From assembly GCA_945861565.1 (NCBI GenBank), contig CAMAUY010000001.1, positions 1-64,000 of the forward strand: a DNA stretch of 64,000 nt. Direction: 5' to 3'. Positions within the stretch are counted from its first letter, which is position 1. Each line of letters opens with the position of its first letter. The stretch comes from Akkermansia muciniphila. Lineage in GTDB: Bacteria; Verrucomicrobiota; Verrucomicrobiia; Limisphaerales; UBA9464. Position numbers and translations under genes: made by a program. Below are positions 52,529 through 61,223 of this stretch, in pieces. The notes below the pieces were generated by a model. The model did no database searches. It was given only the letters and a program-made list of their open reading frames with translations, and was not told the DNA's origin.

Positions 52529-54931
52529 TTAGCGAGCCAATTGACGGGCAGCCGCGGTGCGGAGTCTTGCATCACGAGCCGCGATCAGGCTGTTCAATAA
52601 TTCGGGTGCGGGTTGGCCAAATGATTCGTGCAGCCAGAGTGCTTCCAGAGCGGCGCGAGCGTCGGTCTGGTGGTTGATCCAGGTCCGTGCGGCCGGGAGG
52701 ACGTCGTGGGCGGCTCGTTGGCGAAGCACGGCGCGGGATTGCGCCTGCTCCCAGCCGCTTTTCGACAGAGTGCGGTCGAGCAGGTCAGTGACCGAAAGTT
52801 TGGTCAGGTCCGTTGGGCGAGGGGACGGCGTGCCCTTGGCGGCGACACGCCAAATACGGCCATGTTCGTGATCGCGGCGCGCGTCGCGGAAATCAACTTC
52901 GCCGTGCTGAATAATCGGGTTGGACCAGTCGGCGATGTAAAGAGCGCCGTCGGGCCCGAACTTCACATCAATCGGCCGGAAGGTGACATTGGTGGAACGG
53001 GCGAGGTCGGGGAGCTCTCGGGTCTGGTAGCTAGAGCCAGCGTCCGTGAGGCCAAACCGGACGATGCGTTGCGCACGGAAATCGCAGGTAATCAAGTTTC
53101 CCTGCCATTCGGCTGGGAAAGCGGGCGAATGCACGATTTCGAGCCCGCAGAACTTGGGATAATTTCCCGGACTAATGCTTTCCGCTTCGCGGCGCATGTC
53201 CGAGTACGTAAAGTAGGTCCCGCCTTCCATCGCGTGATAAATGCCTTTGGATCCGGCCCCATCGGTGAAAAAGGAATTCCCATATTGATCCCAATGATGT
53301 CCCCAGGGATTGCAGCCGCCCTTGGTGAATATCTCAAGCTGCCAGGTGTCCGGATGGAACCGAAGAATGCCGGCGCTGTTCAGGCGAACGATTCCGTGGG
53401 GGGTTTCCACATGCGAATGCGTATAGATCGACTGGTTCATGTAGAGATGCCCGTCATAGCCCCAGCGGAGCGTATGGAGGTTATGGTGAGTGTCTTCCGT
53501 GCCGAAGCTGCTGAGCACGATTTGCCGACTGTCCGCCCGACCATCCCCATTCGTGTCCGGAAAATGGAGTAACTCGTGGCTGCACGCCGCGTAGCAGCCT
53601 CCGCGGTTGTCGGGCAGCACGCTGGTGGGAATGAGCAAGCCGTCGGCGAAAATGGTCGACGTGTCGGCGCGGCCGTCGTGGTTTGTATCACTTAGCACCA
53701 CGATGGAATCCTCGGCGTCCTGCCCGGGCTTGATCATCGGGTAAACCCGGGAGCTCGCAACCCACAGGCGACCCTGTGCGTCCCAGTTGATGCCGATCGG
53801 CTTGAACAGATCAGGACTCTCCGCCCAGAGCGAGATTTCGAAACCCTCGTGCACCTGAAACGTCGGCACCGGTTGCGGGTTTGCTGGAGGCTTGCGCAGG
53901 ATTGATTCTGCGGTGGCAACCGGGGCAAGTCCCTCACCCCCGGCGAGTCGATGAACCTCTTCGGCGGCGGTGGCGTCCTGTTCCTTGAGGTCTCGCAAGC
54001 GGCTGATTCGCTTTTCCCATTCGACGATCAAGGGCTCGAACTGCGGCATTTCAACAGAATTTCGTCCCTGCTCGTTCTTGCGAAATCCGAAGAGATAAGT
54101 CCAATTTGCCGGACGCCAGCGGTGAAAGAACAGTTCGTTCTTTTTGCGAACCGCAAGGTTCAGGACGGATTCCCGGGTGGAAAGGGATCCGCCGGTCGAG
54201 CCAGGCGAAGCGGAGCCTGCCAGGGCCCGCACGACCTTTTCTGCGGCGAGGCGGTAGCCATCCTCCGTCAAATGAATGCCATCTGAAGTTAGGGAGGTAC
54301 CTGCCTTGAGGGTTCCGCGAGGTAAATCGGCAAGATCGATAAAAACCGCGCCCCGCTTCGCGGCCATCCCGGAGAGAGCCTGATTGTAGCGGTCAATTTG
54401 GGCATTGTGCTGAGCGATTTCCTCGATGGTTCCGAAGCCCGATTCGTGTCGAACGGATCCCAGCAAGACATGTCGGACGGGACGTCCACTCACTTCGTCG
54501 ATGGCGGCCATTAACCGGCCCAGATCCGCCTGAAATTTGGGCAGGCCCTGTTCCCCGTCAAATGACGCGGTCATTCCGAAGCTGAGGAGAGTCACGGTGG
54601 GCTTCACCAAGTCGACCTGGACCTTCACTCGCTGCAACCATTCGGATTCTTGCTTGTTCCAGTCAAAACTGGCGCGTGCGCGCCCCATCGGAGTCTCGGC
54701 GGACCATGCGAGATTCCGGAAGAGGAGATTGCGATCGGGGTAGGCCGCGGTGATCGCGGTTTCAATGTGCCCGAACGCGCCTTCGCGTTCGAAAAATGTG
54801 TCGCCGAGAAAGAGGATGCGGTCGTCGGGAGCCAATTCAAGGACGGCGGCCTGGGTGCTGGGCAGCAGCCTTAGGTGGGTGCCGGCGAGAACGACGAGAG
54901 CGAGGGCGAGACCATGGAGTCGTGATTTCAT
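52529..54931 (-). CDS. SGNH hydrolase plus PVC dehydrogenase-like propeller protein
   Basis: An 800-residue exported protein with a signal peptide (LHGLALALVVLAGTHL). Residues about 35-250 are an SGNH/GDSL-type hydrolase fold (ILFLGDTFFEREG and late SDGIHLTEDGY with the Asp/His pair); the usual Ser of the first motif is replaced in LGDTFF. Residues about 365-720 are the PVC membrane-bound dehydrogenase-like propeller (GFEISLWAESPDLFKPIGI, DTNGDGRAD). The last 70 residues begin HEAT repeats and stop. The gene appears to be the front half of a protein usually fused to the downstream heme-binding part. Confidence 0.83.
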   Translation of the reverse strand: MKSRLHGLALALVVLAGTHLRLLPSTQAAVLELAPDDRILFLGDTFFEREGAFGHIETAITAAYPDRNLLFRNLAWSAETPMGRARASFDWNKQESEWLQRVKVQVDLVKPTVTLLSFGMTASFDGEQGLPKFQADLGRLMAAIDEVSGRPVRHVLLGSVRHESGFGTIEEIAQHNAQIDRYNQALSGMAAKRGAVFIDLADLPRGTLKAGTSLTSDGIHLTEDGYRLAAEKVVRALAGSASPGSTGGSLSTRESVLNLAVRKKNELFFHRWRPANWTYLFGFRKNEQGRNSVEMPQFEPLIVEWEKRISRLRDLKEQDATAAEEVHRLAGGEGLAPVATAESILRKPPANPQPVPTFQVHEGFEISLWAESPDLFKPIGINWDAQGRLWVASSRVYPMIKPGQDAEDSIVVLSDTNHDGRADTSTIFADGLLIPTSVLPDNRGGCYAACSHELLHFPDTNGDGRADSRQIVLSSFGTEDTHHNLHTLRWGYDGHLYMNQSIYTHSHVETPHGIVRLNSAGILRFHPDTWQLEIFTKGGCNPWGHHWDQYGNSFFTDGAGSKGIYHAMEGGTYFTYSDMRREAESISPGNYPKFCGLEIVHSPAFPAEWQGNLITCDFRAQRIVRFGLTDAGSSYQTRELPDLARSTNVTFRPIDVKFGPDGALYIADWSNPIIQHGEVDFRDARRDHEHGRIWRVAAKGTPSPRPTDLTKLSVTDLLDRTLSKSGWEQAQSRAVLRQRAAHDVLPAARTWINHQTDARAALEALWLHESFGQPAPELLNSLIAARDARLRTAAARQLAR

Positions 54932-54961
54932 GACGGGACTAGGGTGTTTATCGGGGACAGA

Positions 54962-55666
54962 TCAAGGGCGTATGGCCTGGTAGACGGTCAGGGCCATGAA
55001 GGCCGCGCCCTCGGCGTTTGGATGGATTTTGTCCGGGAACATTTCAGGGTGATTCGAGAGCGCGTCGTGCAGATCAATTACCGGCGTTTCCCGTCCGGTG
55101 CAAACGTCAAATATGGCAGGTATGACCCCGTTTTCGAGCACCTCGGCATTGATCCCCCACTTGGCTTCATAGACGGGCACGGGGAGACAAGTCCAGATCT
55201 TTGGGCGCGACTTCCACGAGCGGAACGTGGCTAACAAAGCTCGCAGGTCGGTGGCAAATGCCTTCCGATCCTTCCAGTTTTGAGGCTTTGTGTCGTTGGT
55301 GCCGAGCATGAGAATAATTACGTCCGGACGAAAGCTCGCCGCGGCGGTGAACTCGTCGGTGGTCCAATACGGCAGGTCTCCGGCCTTTTGCAGCGTGGCA
55401 CCGTTGCGGCCAAAATTGCGGACTTCGAAGCTGGTGCCGAGCAATTCTTCCAGCTTTTTGGGGAAGTTGTTTTTCTCCCGATCTTCAACCCCGGCGCCAA
55501 ATGTGATGCTGTCCCCAATACAGGCAACGCGAATCAGTCCCCGCTCCCGTCGACGGGCCTCGTAATCTTCGACGCGAATTACCGGCGGCTCCGGCGCGGA
55601 GCAACCCGCCAGCAGCAGGAGGGCGGAATGGGTGAGAAACTGGCGGCGGCTAACAGGAGGCTTCAT
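54962..55666 (-). CDS. SGNH/GDSL hydrolase, predicted Tat lipoprotein
   Basis: A 234-residue esterase of the SGNH family. The N-terminus combines a twin-arginine motif (SRRQFLTHSALLLLAGC) with a lipobox ending in Cys. Catalytic parts are all present: block I IGDSITFGAG with Ser, the Gly in FGRNGATLQ, block III MLGTNDTKP with Asn, and block V DKIHPNAEG with Asp and His. It may remove acetyl groups from polysaccharides, as many PVC relatives are thought to do. It lies 30 bases upstream of the 800-residue propeller gene, so they are probably cotranscribed. Confidence 0.88.
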   Translation of the reverse strand: MKPPVSRRQFLTHSALLLLAGCSAPEPPVIRVEDYEARRRERGLIRVACIGDSITFGAGVEDREKNNFPKKLEELLGTSFEVRNFGRNGATLQKAGDLPYWTTDEFTAAASFRPDVIILMLGTNDTKPQNWKDRKAFATDLRALLATFRSWKSRPKIWTCLPVPVYEAKWGINAEVLENGVIPAIFDVCTGRETPVIDLHDALSNHPEMFPDKIHPNAEGAAFMALTVYQAIRP

Positions 55667-55771
55667 CGAATGACCCGATTGAATCTTCGGTTCCGCCAGT
55701 CGGCAAGCGGCCTTTCGATCGAGATTCCGATTTGCGGAACGTCCTTCATCCGCGTAGCACGTCCTTACGCA

Positions 55772-58756
55772 ATGAATCCTTTGTCCGTTCTCGCCTGGGG
55801 GTGGATCCGCCCGCTGAGGTCAATCGTAGTCGGGGGGGTCCTTTCCACAGGGGTTTTGCGGGGTGGCGCCCCTTCGGTGATCCACATGCTGGTGCCTGGA
55901 TTCCAGGTTGAGGAATTGCCCGTTTCGCTCCCGAACCAGAACAATCTGCGGTTTGCGCCGGATGGGACACTGACGACCCTCGGATATGACGGCCGAGTTT
56001 GGCGATTGCACGATTCGGACGGCGACGGATTGGAAGACACCGCCGTGCCCTATTGGGATCAGCCGACCTTGAGCGTGCCGGTCGGGATGGAATGGGGACG
56101 GGATGGTTTGTACGTCTCGTCAAAGGGCAAGGTATCCCGCTTGGTCGCCCGCCATGCGAAGGGCCGAGCCGAGAAGGAGGAGATCATTGCGAGTGGATGG
56201 CCGACGACGGACGTGGGATCGGGCGGGGTGGACGCGACGGCGGTAACGTTGGATGAGGAAGGCAACGTCTATTTCGGCTTGTTGGTTGCCGACTATTCAA
56301 ATGCGTATCGATTGCGTAAATGGTGCGAACTAAAACCCGAGGAACGGAAGGCCTGGATCCGCCGGCGGGGAAAGCCTGCTTCGAACCGTGAGCCAAACCC
56401 CGAGGAGACAGTTTCGATCTACGACTTGAATTCTCCCCGCGGCACGATTCAAAAATGGCATCGAAAATCGGGCCAATTGGAGACCTTCGCGACCGGTATC
56501 CGTGTCCCCTACGGGCTCCAGTTCAATCAGGCGGGTGAACTTTTCAATACCGATCAGGAGGGCGAAACTTGGATGCCCAATGGCAATCCGCTGGATGAAT
56601 TGAATCAGATTCAACCCGGCCACAACTACGGCTTTCCGCCCTCCCACTCCGAGTGGTTGCCGGGATTGGTCAGCGAGCCTCCGGCGGTCGCGTTCGGACC
56701 CCAGCATCAGTCGGCCTGCGGATTTGTCTTCAACGAACCGGAGCCAGCGCGAACTCCGTCCAGCGCAAATTTCCGGGTCTCTCCCGGCCGAGGATTGTTC
56801 GGTCCGGCGGCCTGGAAGGGAAACGCGATCGTGACCGGCGAGTCCCGTGGAAAATTATGGCGGGTCCTGCTTGGAAAAACGCCCGAGGGCTATGTCGGGC
56901 GGGCCGTGCCGATCGCCCGGCTTTCGATGCTGACGACCGATGTCACGCTCTCCCCCGGCGGGGATTTGTATGTCTCCTGCCATAGTGGTCCGCCGGATTG
57001 GGGCACGGGTCCGCAGGGTGCTGGGCGGCTTTTTCGAATTCGTTATGTCGACCGAGAGGTGCCTCAGCCGGTGGGTGCCTGGCCGGCGTCCAGCACGGAA
57101 GTACGGGTGACATTTGACCGTGCCTTGGATGAATCAATCACCCGATGGACCTCCCCGGATTCCGCGACGCCGAGGCGCCCGCAGATTGAATTCGGCTCCT
57201 ATGTAACGGCGGGCGATCGGTTCGAGGTCTTGAAGCCCCCCTATGCGGTGGTGGCCCAGCAGGCCGCGACGCCGCGGGGACAGCTCCCCATCCTTTCGAT
57301 TCGACTGGAGGACGCCGGGAAAACCGTGGTGCTGACCACCGATCCGCATCCCTTTGCCGTCACGTATGCCTTGACGCTCCCCGGTGTGCGGTCGGTGCGA
57401 TCGGGGACAACTTCTGAAACGATCGATCTCGAGTACGATTTCAGTCGATTAGGAGCCGAGGTTGCACAGGGCCGGGAGCCGGCTGCCTTCAGCAAGCCCG
57501 ACGCGATGTTGAGCGGGTCCCCCCAGGTCAGGGCGACCGCCGGTACCGACAGCCGGGTGCCGAAGTTCGATTCGGGAGACTGGGAGCATGGCAGGGAATT
57601 GTTCCACGGTAAGATTTTGCAATGTGGATCCTGTCACCGAGTTCGGGGCGAGGGCGCCGTGACTGGCCCCGACCTGAGCAACCTCGTCCACCGGGATCCC
57701 ACCAGCATTCTGCGCGACATCCGTGAGCCCAACGCGATGTTGCATCCGGACTACGTCACGTACCTCGTCGTCTCGAAGAATGGGACCGAAGTGACCGGCT
57801 TTCTGCGATCCGCAGCGGACCGCGAGGACTCCATTATCGTGTTCGATGGCAAGGGTGCCGAGACACCGGTGGCTCGGCGTGACATCGCCACCCTGCAGCC
57901 GACCGGCCTGTCGCTGATGCCGGCGGGACTACTCGAGGCCATAAAACCGGCTGAGGTGAAGGATTTGCTGACCTATTTGTTATACGCCCCGCCGGTTGGA
58001 AATCGCCCCGCGGCTGGGAAGATCCTGGAAGGCACCCGGAACTTGGAAAAACGGTCGACCGGCCAAGAAAGCGAGCCGCGGAAAATCGTCCTGATTGCCT
58101 CGAAACAAGACCACGGGCCGGGCCAACACGATTACCCGGCCTGGCAGAAAAAATGGGTTCGGCTTTGGGGATCCCTGGACACGCCTCTAAGCGTGGAAAC
58201 TGCCTGGGAATGGCCTTCGGACGGTCAGTTTCAAACCGCGGACGCGCTGGTGTTTTACTTCTGGAATCACAATTGGAGCGCGGCGCGGCTGGCGGCGATG
58301 GATCGATTTCAAGCACGCGGCGGGGGGTTGATCTTGCTCCATTCGGCGGTGATTGCCGACAAGGATCCCGAACAGTTGGCGGAGCGAATCGGTCTTTCCG
58401 CCCAGCCCGGAAGAACGGGATATCGTCACATGCCATTCGAACTCCAACTGGGTCCCGGCGATCATCCGTTGCTGCGCGGACTGCCCAAGGTCGTGCCATT
58501 GCTCGACGAGCCGTATTGGCCGCTGGTCGGCGAGCCCGGCAGGGTCACCGTTCTGGGAAAGGCGGAAGTCGATGGCGCGGAACGTCCCCTGGTATGGACG
58601 TTTGAGCGGGGGATCGGTCGGGTGTTTGTTAGCATTCCCGGGCACTATCATTGGACTCTCGATGATTCAATCTGGCGAATTTTGTGCCTTCGGGGGATTG
58701 CCTGGGCGGCGCGGTTGCCAATCGGGTTGGCCGAGGGGTTGGCGCTCGAAGAATAA
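55772..58756 (+). CDS. Propeller, c-type cytochrome and ThuA fusion protein
   Basis: A 994-residue exported protein. A hydrophobic N-terminus leads to a beta-propeller of the PVC dehydrogenase/glucose-dehydrogenase-like type (residues about 40-430, starting VPGFQVEELPVSLPNQNN). A c-type cytochrome domain carries CGSCH at about residues 618-622 and the PVC heme-domain ending LSLMPAGLLEAI. The C-terminal 230 residues are a ThuA-like domain (VFYFWNHNWS, GGGLILLHSAV, GHYHWTLDD). The combination suggests oxidation of a sugar in the periplasm linked to electron transfer. ATG 55772 is the start; the frame is open further upstream but unconserved. Confidence 0.85.
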   Translation: MNPLSVLAWGWIRPLRSIVVGGVLSTGVLRGGAPSVIHMLVPGFQVEELPVSLPNQNNLRFAPDGTLTTLGYDGRVWRLHDSDGDGLEDTAVPYWDQPTLSVPVGMEWGRDGLYVSSKGKVSRLVARHAKGRAEKEEIIASGWPTTDVGSGGVDATAVTLDEEGNVYFGLLVADYSNAYRLRKWCELKPEERKAWIRRRGKPASNREPNPEETVSIYDLNSPRGTIQKWHRKSGQLETFATGIRVPYGLQFNQAGELFNTDQEGETWMPNGNPLDELNQIQPGHNYGFPPSHSEWLPGLVSEPPAVAFGPQHQSACGFVFNEPEPARTPSSANFRVSPGRGLFGPAAWKGNAIVTGESRGKLWRVLLGKTPEGYVGRAVPIARLSMLTTDVTLSPGGDLYVSCHSGPPDWGTGPQGAGRLFRIRYVDREVPQPVGAWPASSTEVRVTFDRALDESITRWTSPDSATPRRPQIEFGSYVTAGDRFEVLKPPYAVVAQQAATPRGQLPILSIRLEDAGKTVVLTTDPHPFAVTYALTLPGVRSVRSGTTSETIDLEYDFSRLGAEVAQGREPAAFSKPDAMLSGSPQVRATAGTDSRVPKFDSGDWEHGRELFHGKILQCGSCHRVRGEGAVTGPDLSNLVHRDPTSILRDIREPNAMLHPDYVTYLVVSKNGTEVTGFLRSAADREDSIIVFDGKGAETPVARRDIATLQPTGLSLMPAGLLEAIKPAEVKDLLTYLLYAPPVGNRPAAGKILEGTRNLEKRSTGQESEPRKIVLIASKQDHGPGQHDYPAWQKKWVRLWGSLDTPLSVETAWEWPSDGQFQTADALVFYFWNHNWSAARLAAMDRFQARGGGLILLHSAVIADKDPEQLAERIGLSAQPGRTGYRHMPFELQLGPGDHPLLRGLPKVVPLLDEPYWPLVGEPGRVTVLGKAEVDGAERPLVWTFERGIGRVFVSIPGHYHWTLDDSIWRILCLRGIAWAARLPIGLAEGLALEE

Positions 58757-58763
58757 GGAGCCA

Positions 58764-59993
58764 TTAAAAGTCCCATTCGACGCCTGCCAGAGCCGTATTG
58801 GCCCGGTAGCTGTCGAGGGGTACATTCGAATGGGTGACGTCGTACAACCCTCGAGCATAGAGACGGAGCTGGTTCGTAATCTGTCGTTCAACCCGTGCCT
58901 CAAGTTCAGCTTCTTCGCGGGCGCGTGGCACGGGATTGAACGGGGATACGAGCTGGCGACGGTAGTCATAGGTGGATCCCTTCACCGCCAGTCGAACGAT
59001 CCAATGCGGCGGACTGAATTTTAGCGTGGCGGCCGCACCCAACCGATCGTAGTCGTAATAGCCCGCAGCATCATCGGTGCGGTGGTTGATAAATCCCCGG
59101 AGAGTGGTGCTCCACCAGCGACGCGAATCCCAGGTTTGTCGCCAGACGAGGTCCGCCCGTTTGTCATCCGTCCCGAGTTGGGTTCCGGGAAATGGATTCC
59201 CGGCAAGGTCGGTTTCCAGTCGGGTATCGTACCAGCGGCGATTCGCGCTCAATCCGATTTCCACGCTGGTGTTTGTGTTGGGTGTCCAGCCCGCCGTCAA
59301 TCGCGGGCCCGCCTCCCAGTAACTGCTGATCGGACTTTCAAAATGCTGGCGGCCTCCCCCCACGGCTGCCTCGAGGAAAAAGTACCTTCCAATTCCCCGT
59401 CGGATCGAGGGCAGTAAATTGAAAAAATGTCCCTGGGTCCGGACGGATCCGATGCGGTCATCGAGATCACTGGCGTCGTATACCTGGTCATTGTAGACAT
59501 GCTGCGCTGCGAACGAAAAAATCCAATCGTCTCTCCACGCCTGCTTGAGGGTTGCCTGGGTGATGAAGTACTGGTCCTTGGTTGCCGACGGTTGATTGGA
59601 ACCCGTACGGATCGAAGCAAGGTAGCGACGATCGTCTCCCGAGAAAAACAGATTGAATTCTGGACCCTTGGCCGGAAGGTAGATCAGGAAAAGATCGGCG
59701 CCTACCGCGACAAAGCCGCTCCCCTGTCGACGTTTCTCAGACAGGAGGACATTATCGGCGTAACCCCCTTCGGAACGTGCCGAAACAATCATGTTCCAGT
59801 CGCGAAATGCGGACGTCTGTTGGAGCGGGTCGATCGTTGTCCATCGAACCGGGATCGGACCTTGGGCGGGTTTGACCGGTGGGGTGGGGCTGGAGTCGAG
59901 CGCGGTAACGACGCCGCCGCAGGCGCGACAAAACAGTACGCCGGTCAGGACGAAGCGGTTGATCCGAAGACCCCCCCGAGGCACCGCCCACAT
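58764..59993 (-). CDS. Outer-membrane beta-barrel protein
   Basis: A 409-residue protein with a hydrophobic N-terminus and then many short amphipathic strands with aromatic ends. Examples are FNLFFSGDDRRYLAS, WIFSFAAQHVYND, TTLRGFINHRT and LRLYARGLYDVTH. It ends in the C-terminal Phe (VEWDF) recognised by the BAM machinery. About 16 or more strands are plausible. I find no plug or periplasmic domain, so it may be a porin or passive channel. The family is not identified. The coiled-coil protein upstream on the same strand overlaps its start by three bases. Confidence 0.72.
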   Translation of the reverse strand: MWAVPRGGLRINRFVLTGVLFCRACGGVVTALDSSPTPPVKPAQGPIPVRWTTIDPLQQTSAFRDWNMIVSARSEGGYADNVLLSEKRRQGSGFVAVGADLFLIYLPAKGPEFNLFFSGDDRRYLASIRTGSNQPSATKDQYFITQATLKQAWRDDWIFSFAAQHVYNDQVYDASDLDDRIGSVRTQGHFFNLLPSIRRGIGRYFFLEAAVGGGRQHFESPISSYWEAGPRLTAGWTPNTNTSVEIGLSANRRWYDTRLETDLAGNPFPGTQLGTDDKRADLVWRQTWDSRRWWSTTLRGFINHRTDDAAGYYDYDRLGAAATLKFSPPHWIVRLAVKGSTYDYRRQLVSPFNPVPRAREEAELEARVERQITNQLRLYARGLYDVTHSNVPLDSYRANTALAGVEWDF

Positions 59994-60763
59994 CAGTCGC
60001 CTCCGCGGCGACGTCCCCCCCCGCCGCCCGCACCCGCACTAATGGCTTGGCTATGCTCTTTGAGATCTCGCTTCAAGTCCTCAAGGCGGTCCTGCAATTG
60101 TTCACGGAGCGGGGCGGTCGAGTGGCTGAATTTCTCCTTGTTCACCTGCAAGGCCTCACGCAGGCGTGCCTTCTCCTCAGCCGAGGCTCCCCGGAGCTTT
60201 CGGGTTAATTCCTTCTGCGTGGCCACATAATCGTCGCTGGCCGACCGAAACTCTTTCACCAGACTGTTTAGGGCCTCCGGTAATTTGGCACCGGACGAGC
60301 CCGTCCCAGCCTCGAATCGATCGTCCGTCTTCGACACGATCGAGGATATCTTCTCTTCGGCATGCTCCGGAGACAATTCGACGGGGCGGCTCAGCTTCAA
60401 CGAATCCTCCGATTCCCGCAGCGTTACGGTGACGGGCTCGGATCGGTCTTCGTCTCCCTCGACCTCTGGGAGCTTGCCCGGGTCCTCGACGTCTTCCGTG
60501 CGGGTGGTGACTCGGTTCCGAACCCTTGGAGTTGACGCGCTCGCCGCCGCTGATTTTGCTTTCTCGATATTTACCCGGGTGGCTCGTGTCACCTTTTTTG
60601 AACTACTCTCTGCGGCCGACAAAGAAGCCGAACCGGCAGTAACCCAGACCCAGATGCCGGCCAAGAGGCAGGCCTTCAGCGCTGACCGGAGTGTGCAGGA
60701 ATGGAGCCGAGCGAAAGTCGTCCGGGCATTCAGGCCGGTCTTCATATCGCGCTGTGTCATCAT
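59993..60763 (-). CDS. Exported coiled-coil protein of unknown function
   Basis: A 256-residue protein. A hydrophobic segment at about 29-50 (ALKACLLAGIWVWVTAGSAS) is a likely signal peptide. The next 110 residues are charged and probably unfolded. Residues about 165-245 form a long helix rich in Glu, Lys, Arg and Leu (TRKLRGASAEEKARLREALQ). The C-terminus is GAGGGGGRRRGGD. The stop overlaps the start of the outer-membrane barrel gene by three bases, suggesting that the two act together, for example in the envelope. No family is recognised. Confidence 0.65.
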   Translation of the reverse strand: MMTQRDMKTGLNARTTFARLHSCTLRSALKACLLAGIWVWVTAGSASLSAAESSSKKVTRATRVNIEKAKSAAASASTPRVRNRVTTRTEDVEDPGKLPEVEGDEDRSEPVTVTLRESEDSLKLSRPVELSPEHAEEKISSIVSKTDDRFEAGTGSSGAKLPEALNSLVKEFRSASDDYVATQKELTRKLRGASAEEKARLREALQVNKEKFSHSTAPLREQLQDRLEDLKRDLKEHSQAISAGAGGGGGRRRGGD

Positions 60764-61223
60764 TTGCGTTTTCTACCTTTCCTACCACCGGTCACACTTG
60801 CGAGCCAAACCCGCGAGCCAAACCCGCGAGCCAAACCTGTGGACCACAATGGCCATTGGGGGAATCCTTCGCCCGGGCCAAACCCCGCTGTGTTCCACGG
60901 CGCTCAATGGCTCGAATTTACCGGCCACGAAATTCACCCGTCCGACGTCTTCTCGCAAGAGGAATGCCACCTTTTTCACAAACAACGGTAACAGGAAGGC
61001 CCGAATTCATTGGTATTTCTTCATTTCTTGGTCGCCAGACAGGACTGCCCCTGGGGGTATCTCACCAAAATTGATCGCTTTGCTTCGACTGGCTGTGGGT
61101 CTCTCCCCACGCACGTCGGGCGTCAGCACGGGCCCAACCGATGGTTTGCGGAGCAGGGGGGCTGTGTAGGACTACCTTCGAAAACCAATTGCCGGTGGAA
61201 GGACAAACCGGGATGCTGACGCC
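60764..61223. other. Gap with a short tandem repeat, no gene seen
   Basis: About 460 bases between divergent genes. Near 60,799-60,840 a 13-base unit, gagccaaacccgc, occurs three times in tandem (last unit slightly altered). Promoters for both flanking genes probably lie here. No open frame in it has a motif that I recognise. Confidence 0.5.

Noticed and set aside
55280-55771. Upstream extension of the propeller-ThuA frame
   Set aside because: It overlaps the complete SGNH hydrolase on the other strand and has no similarity to the family; the hydrophobic signal starts at 55772.
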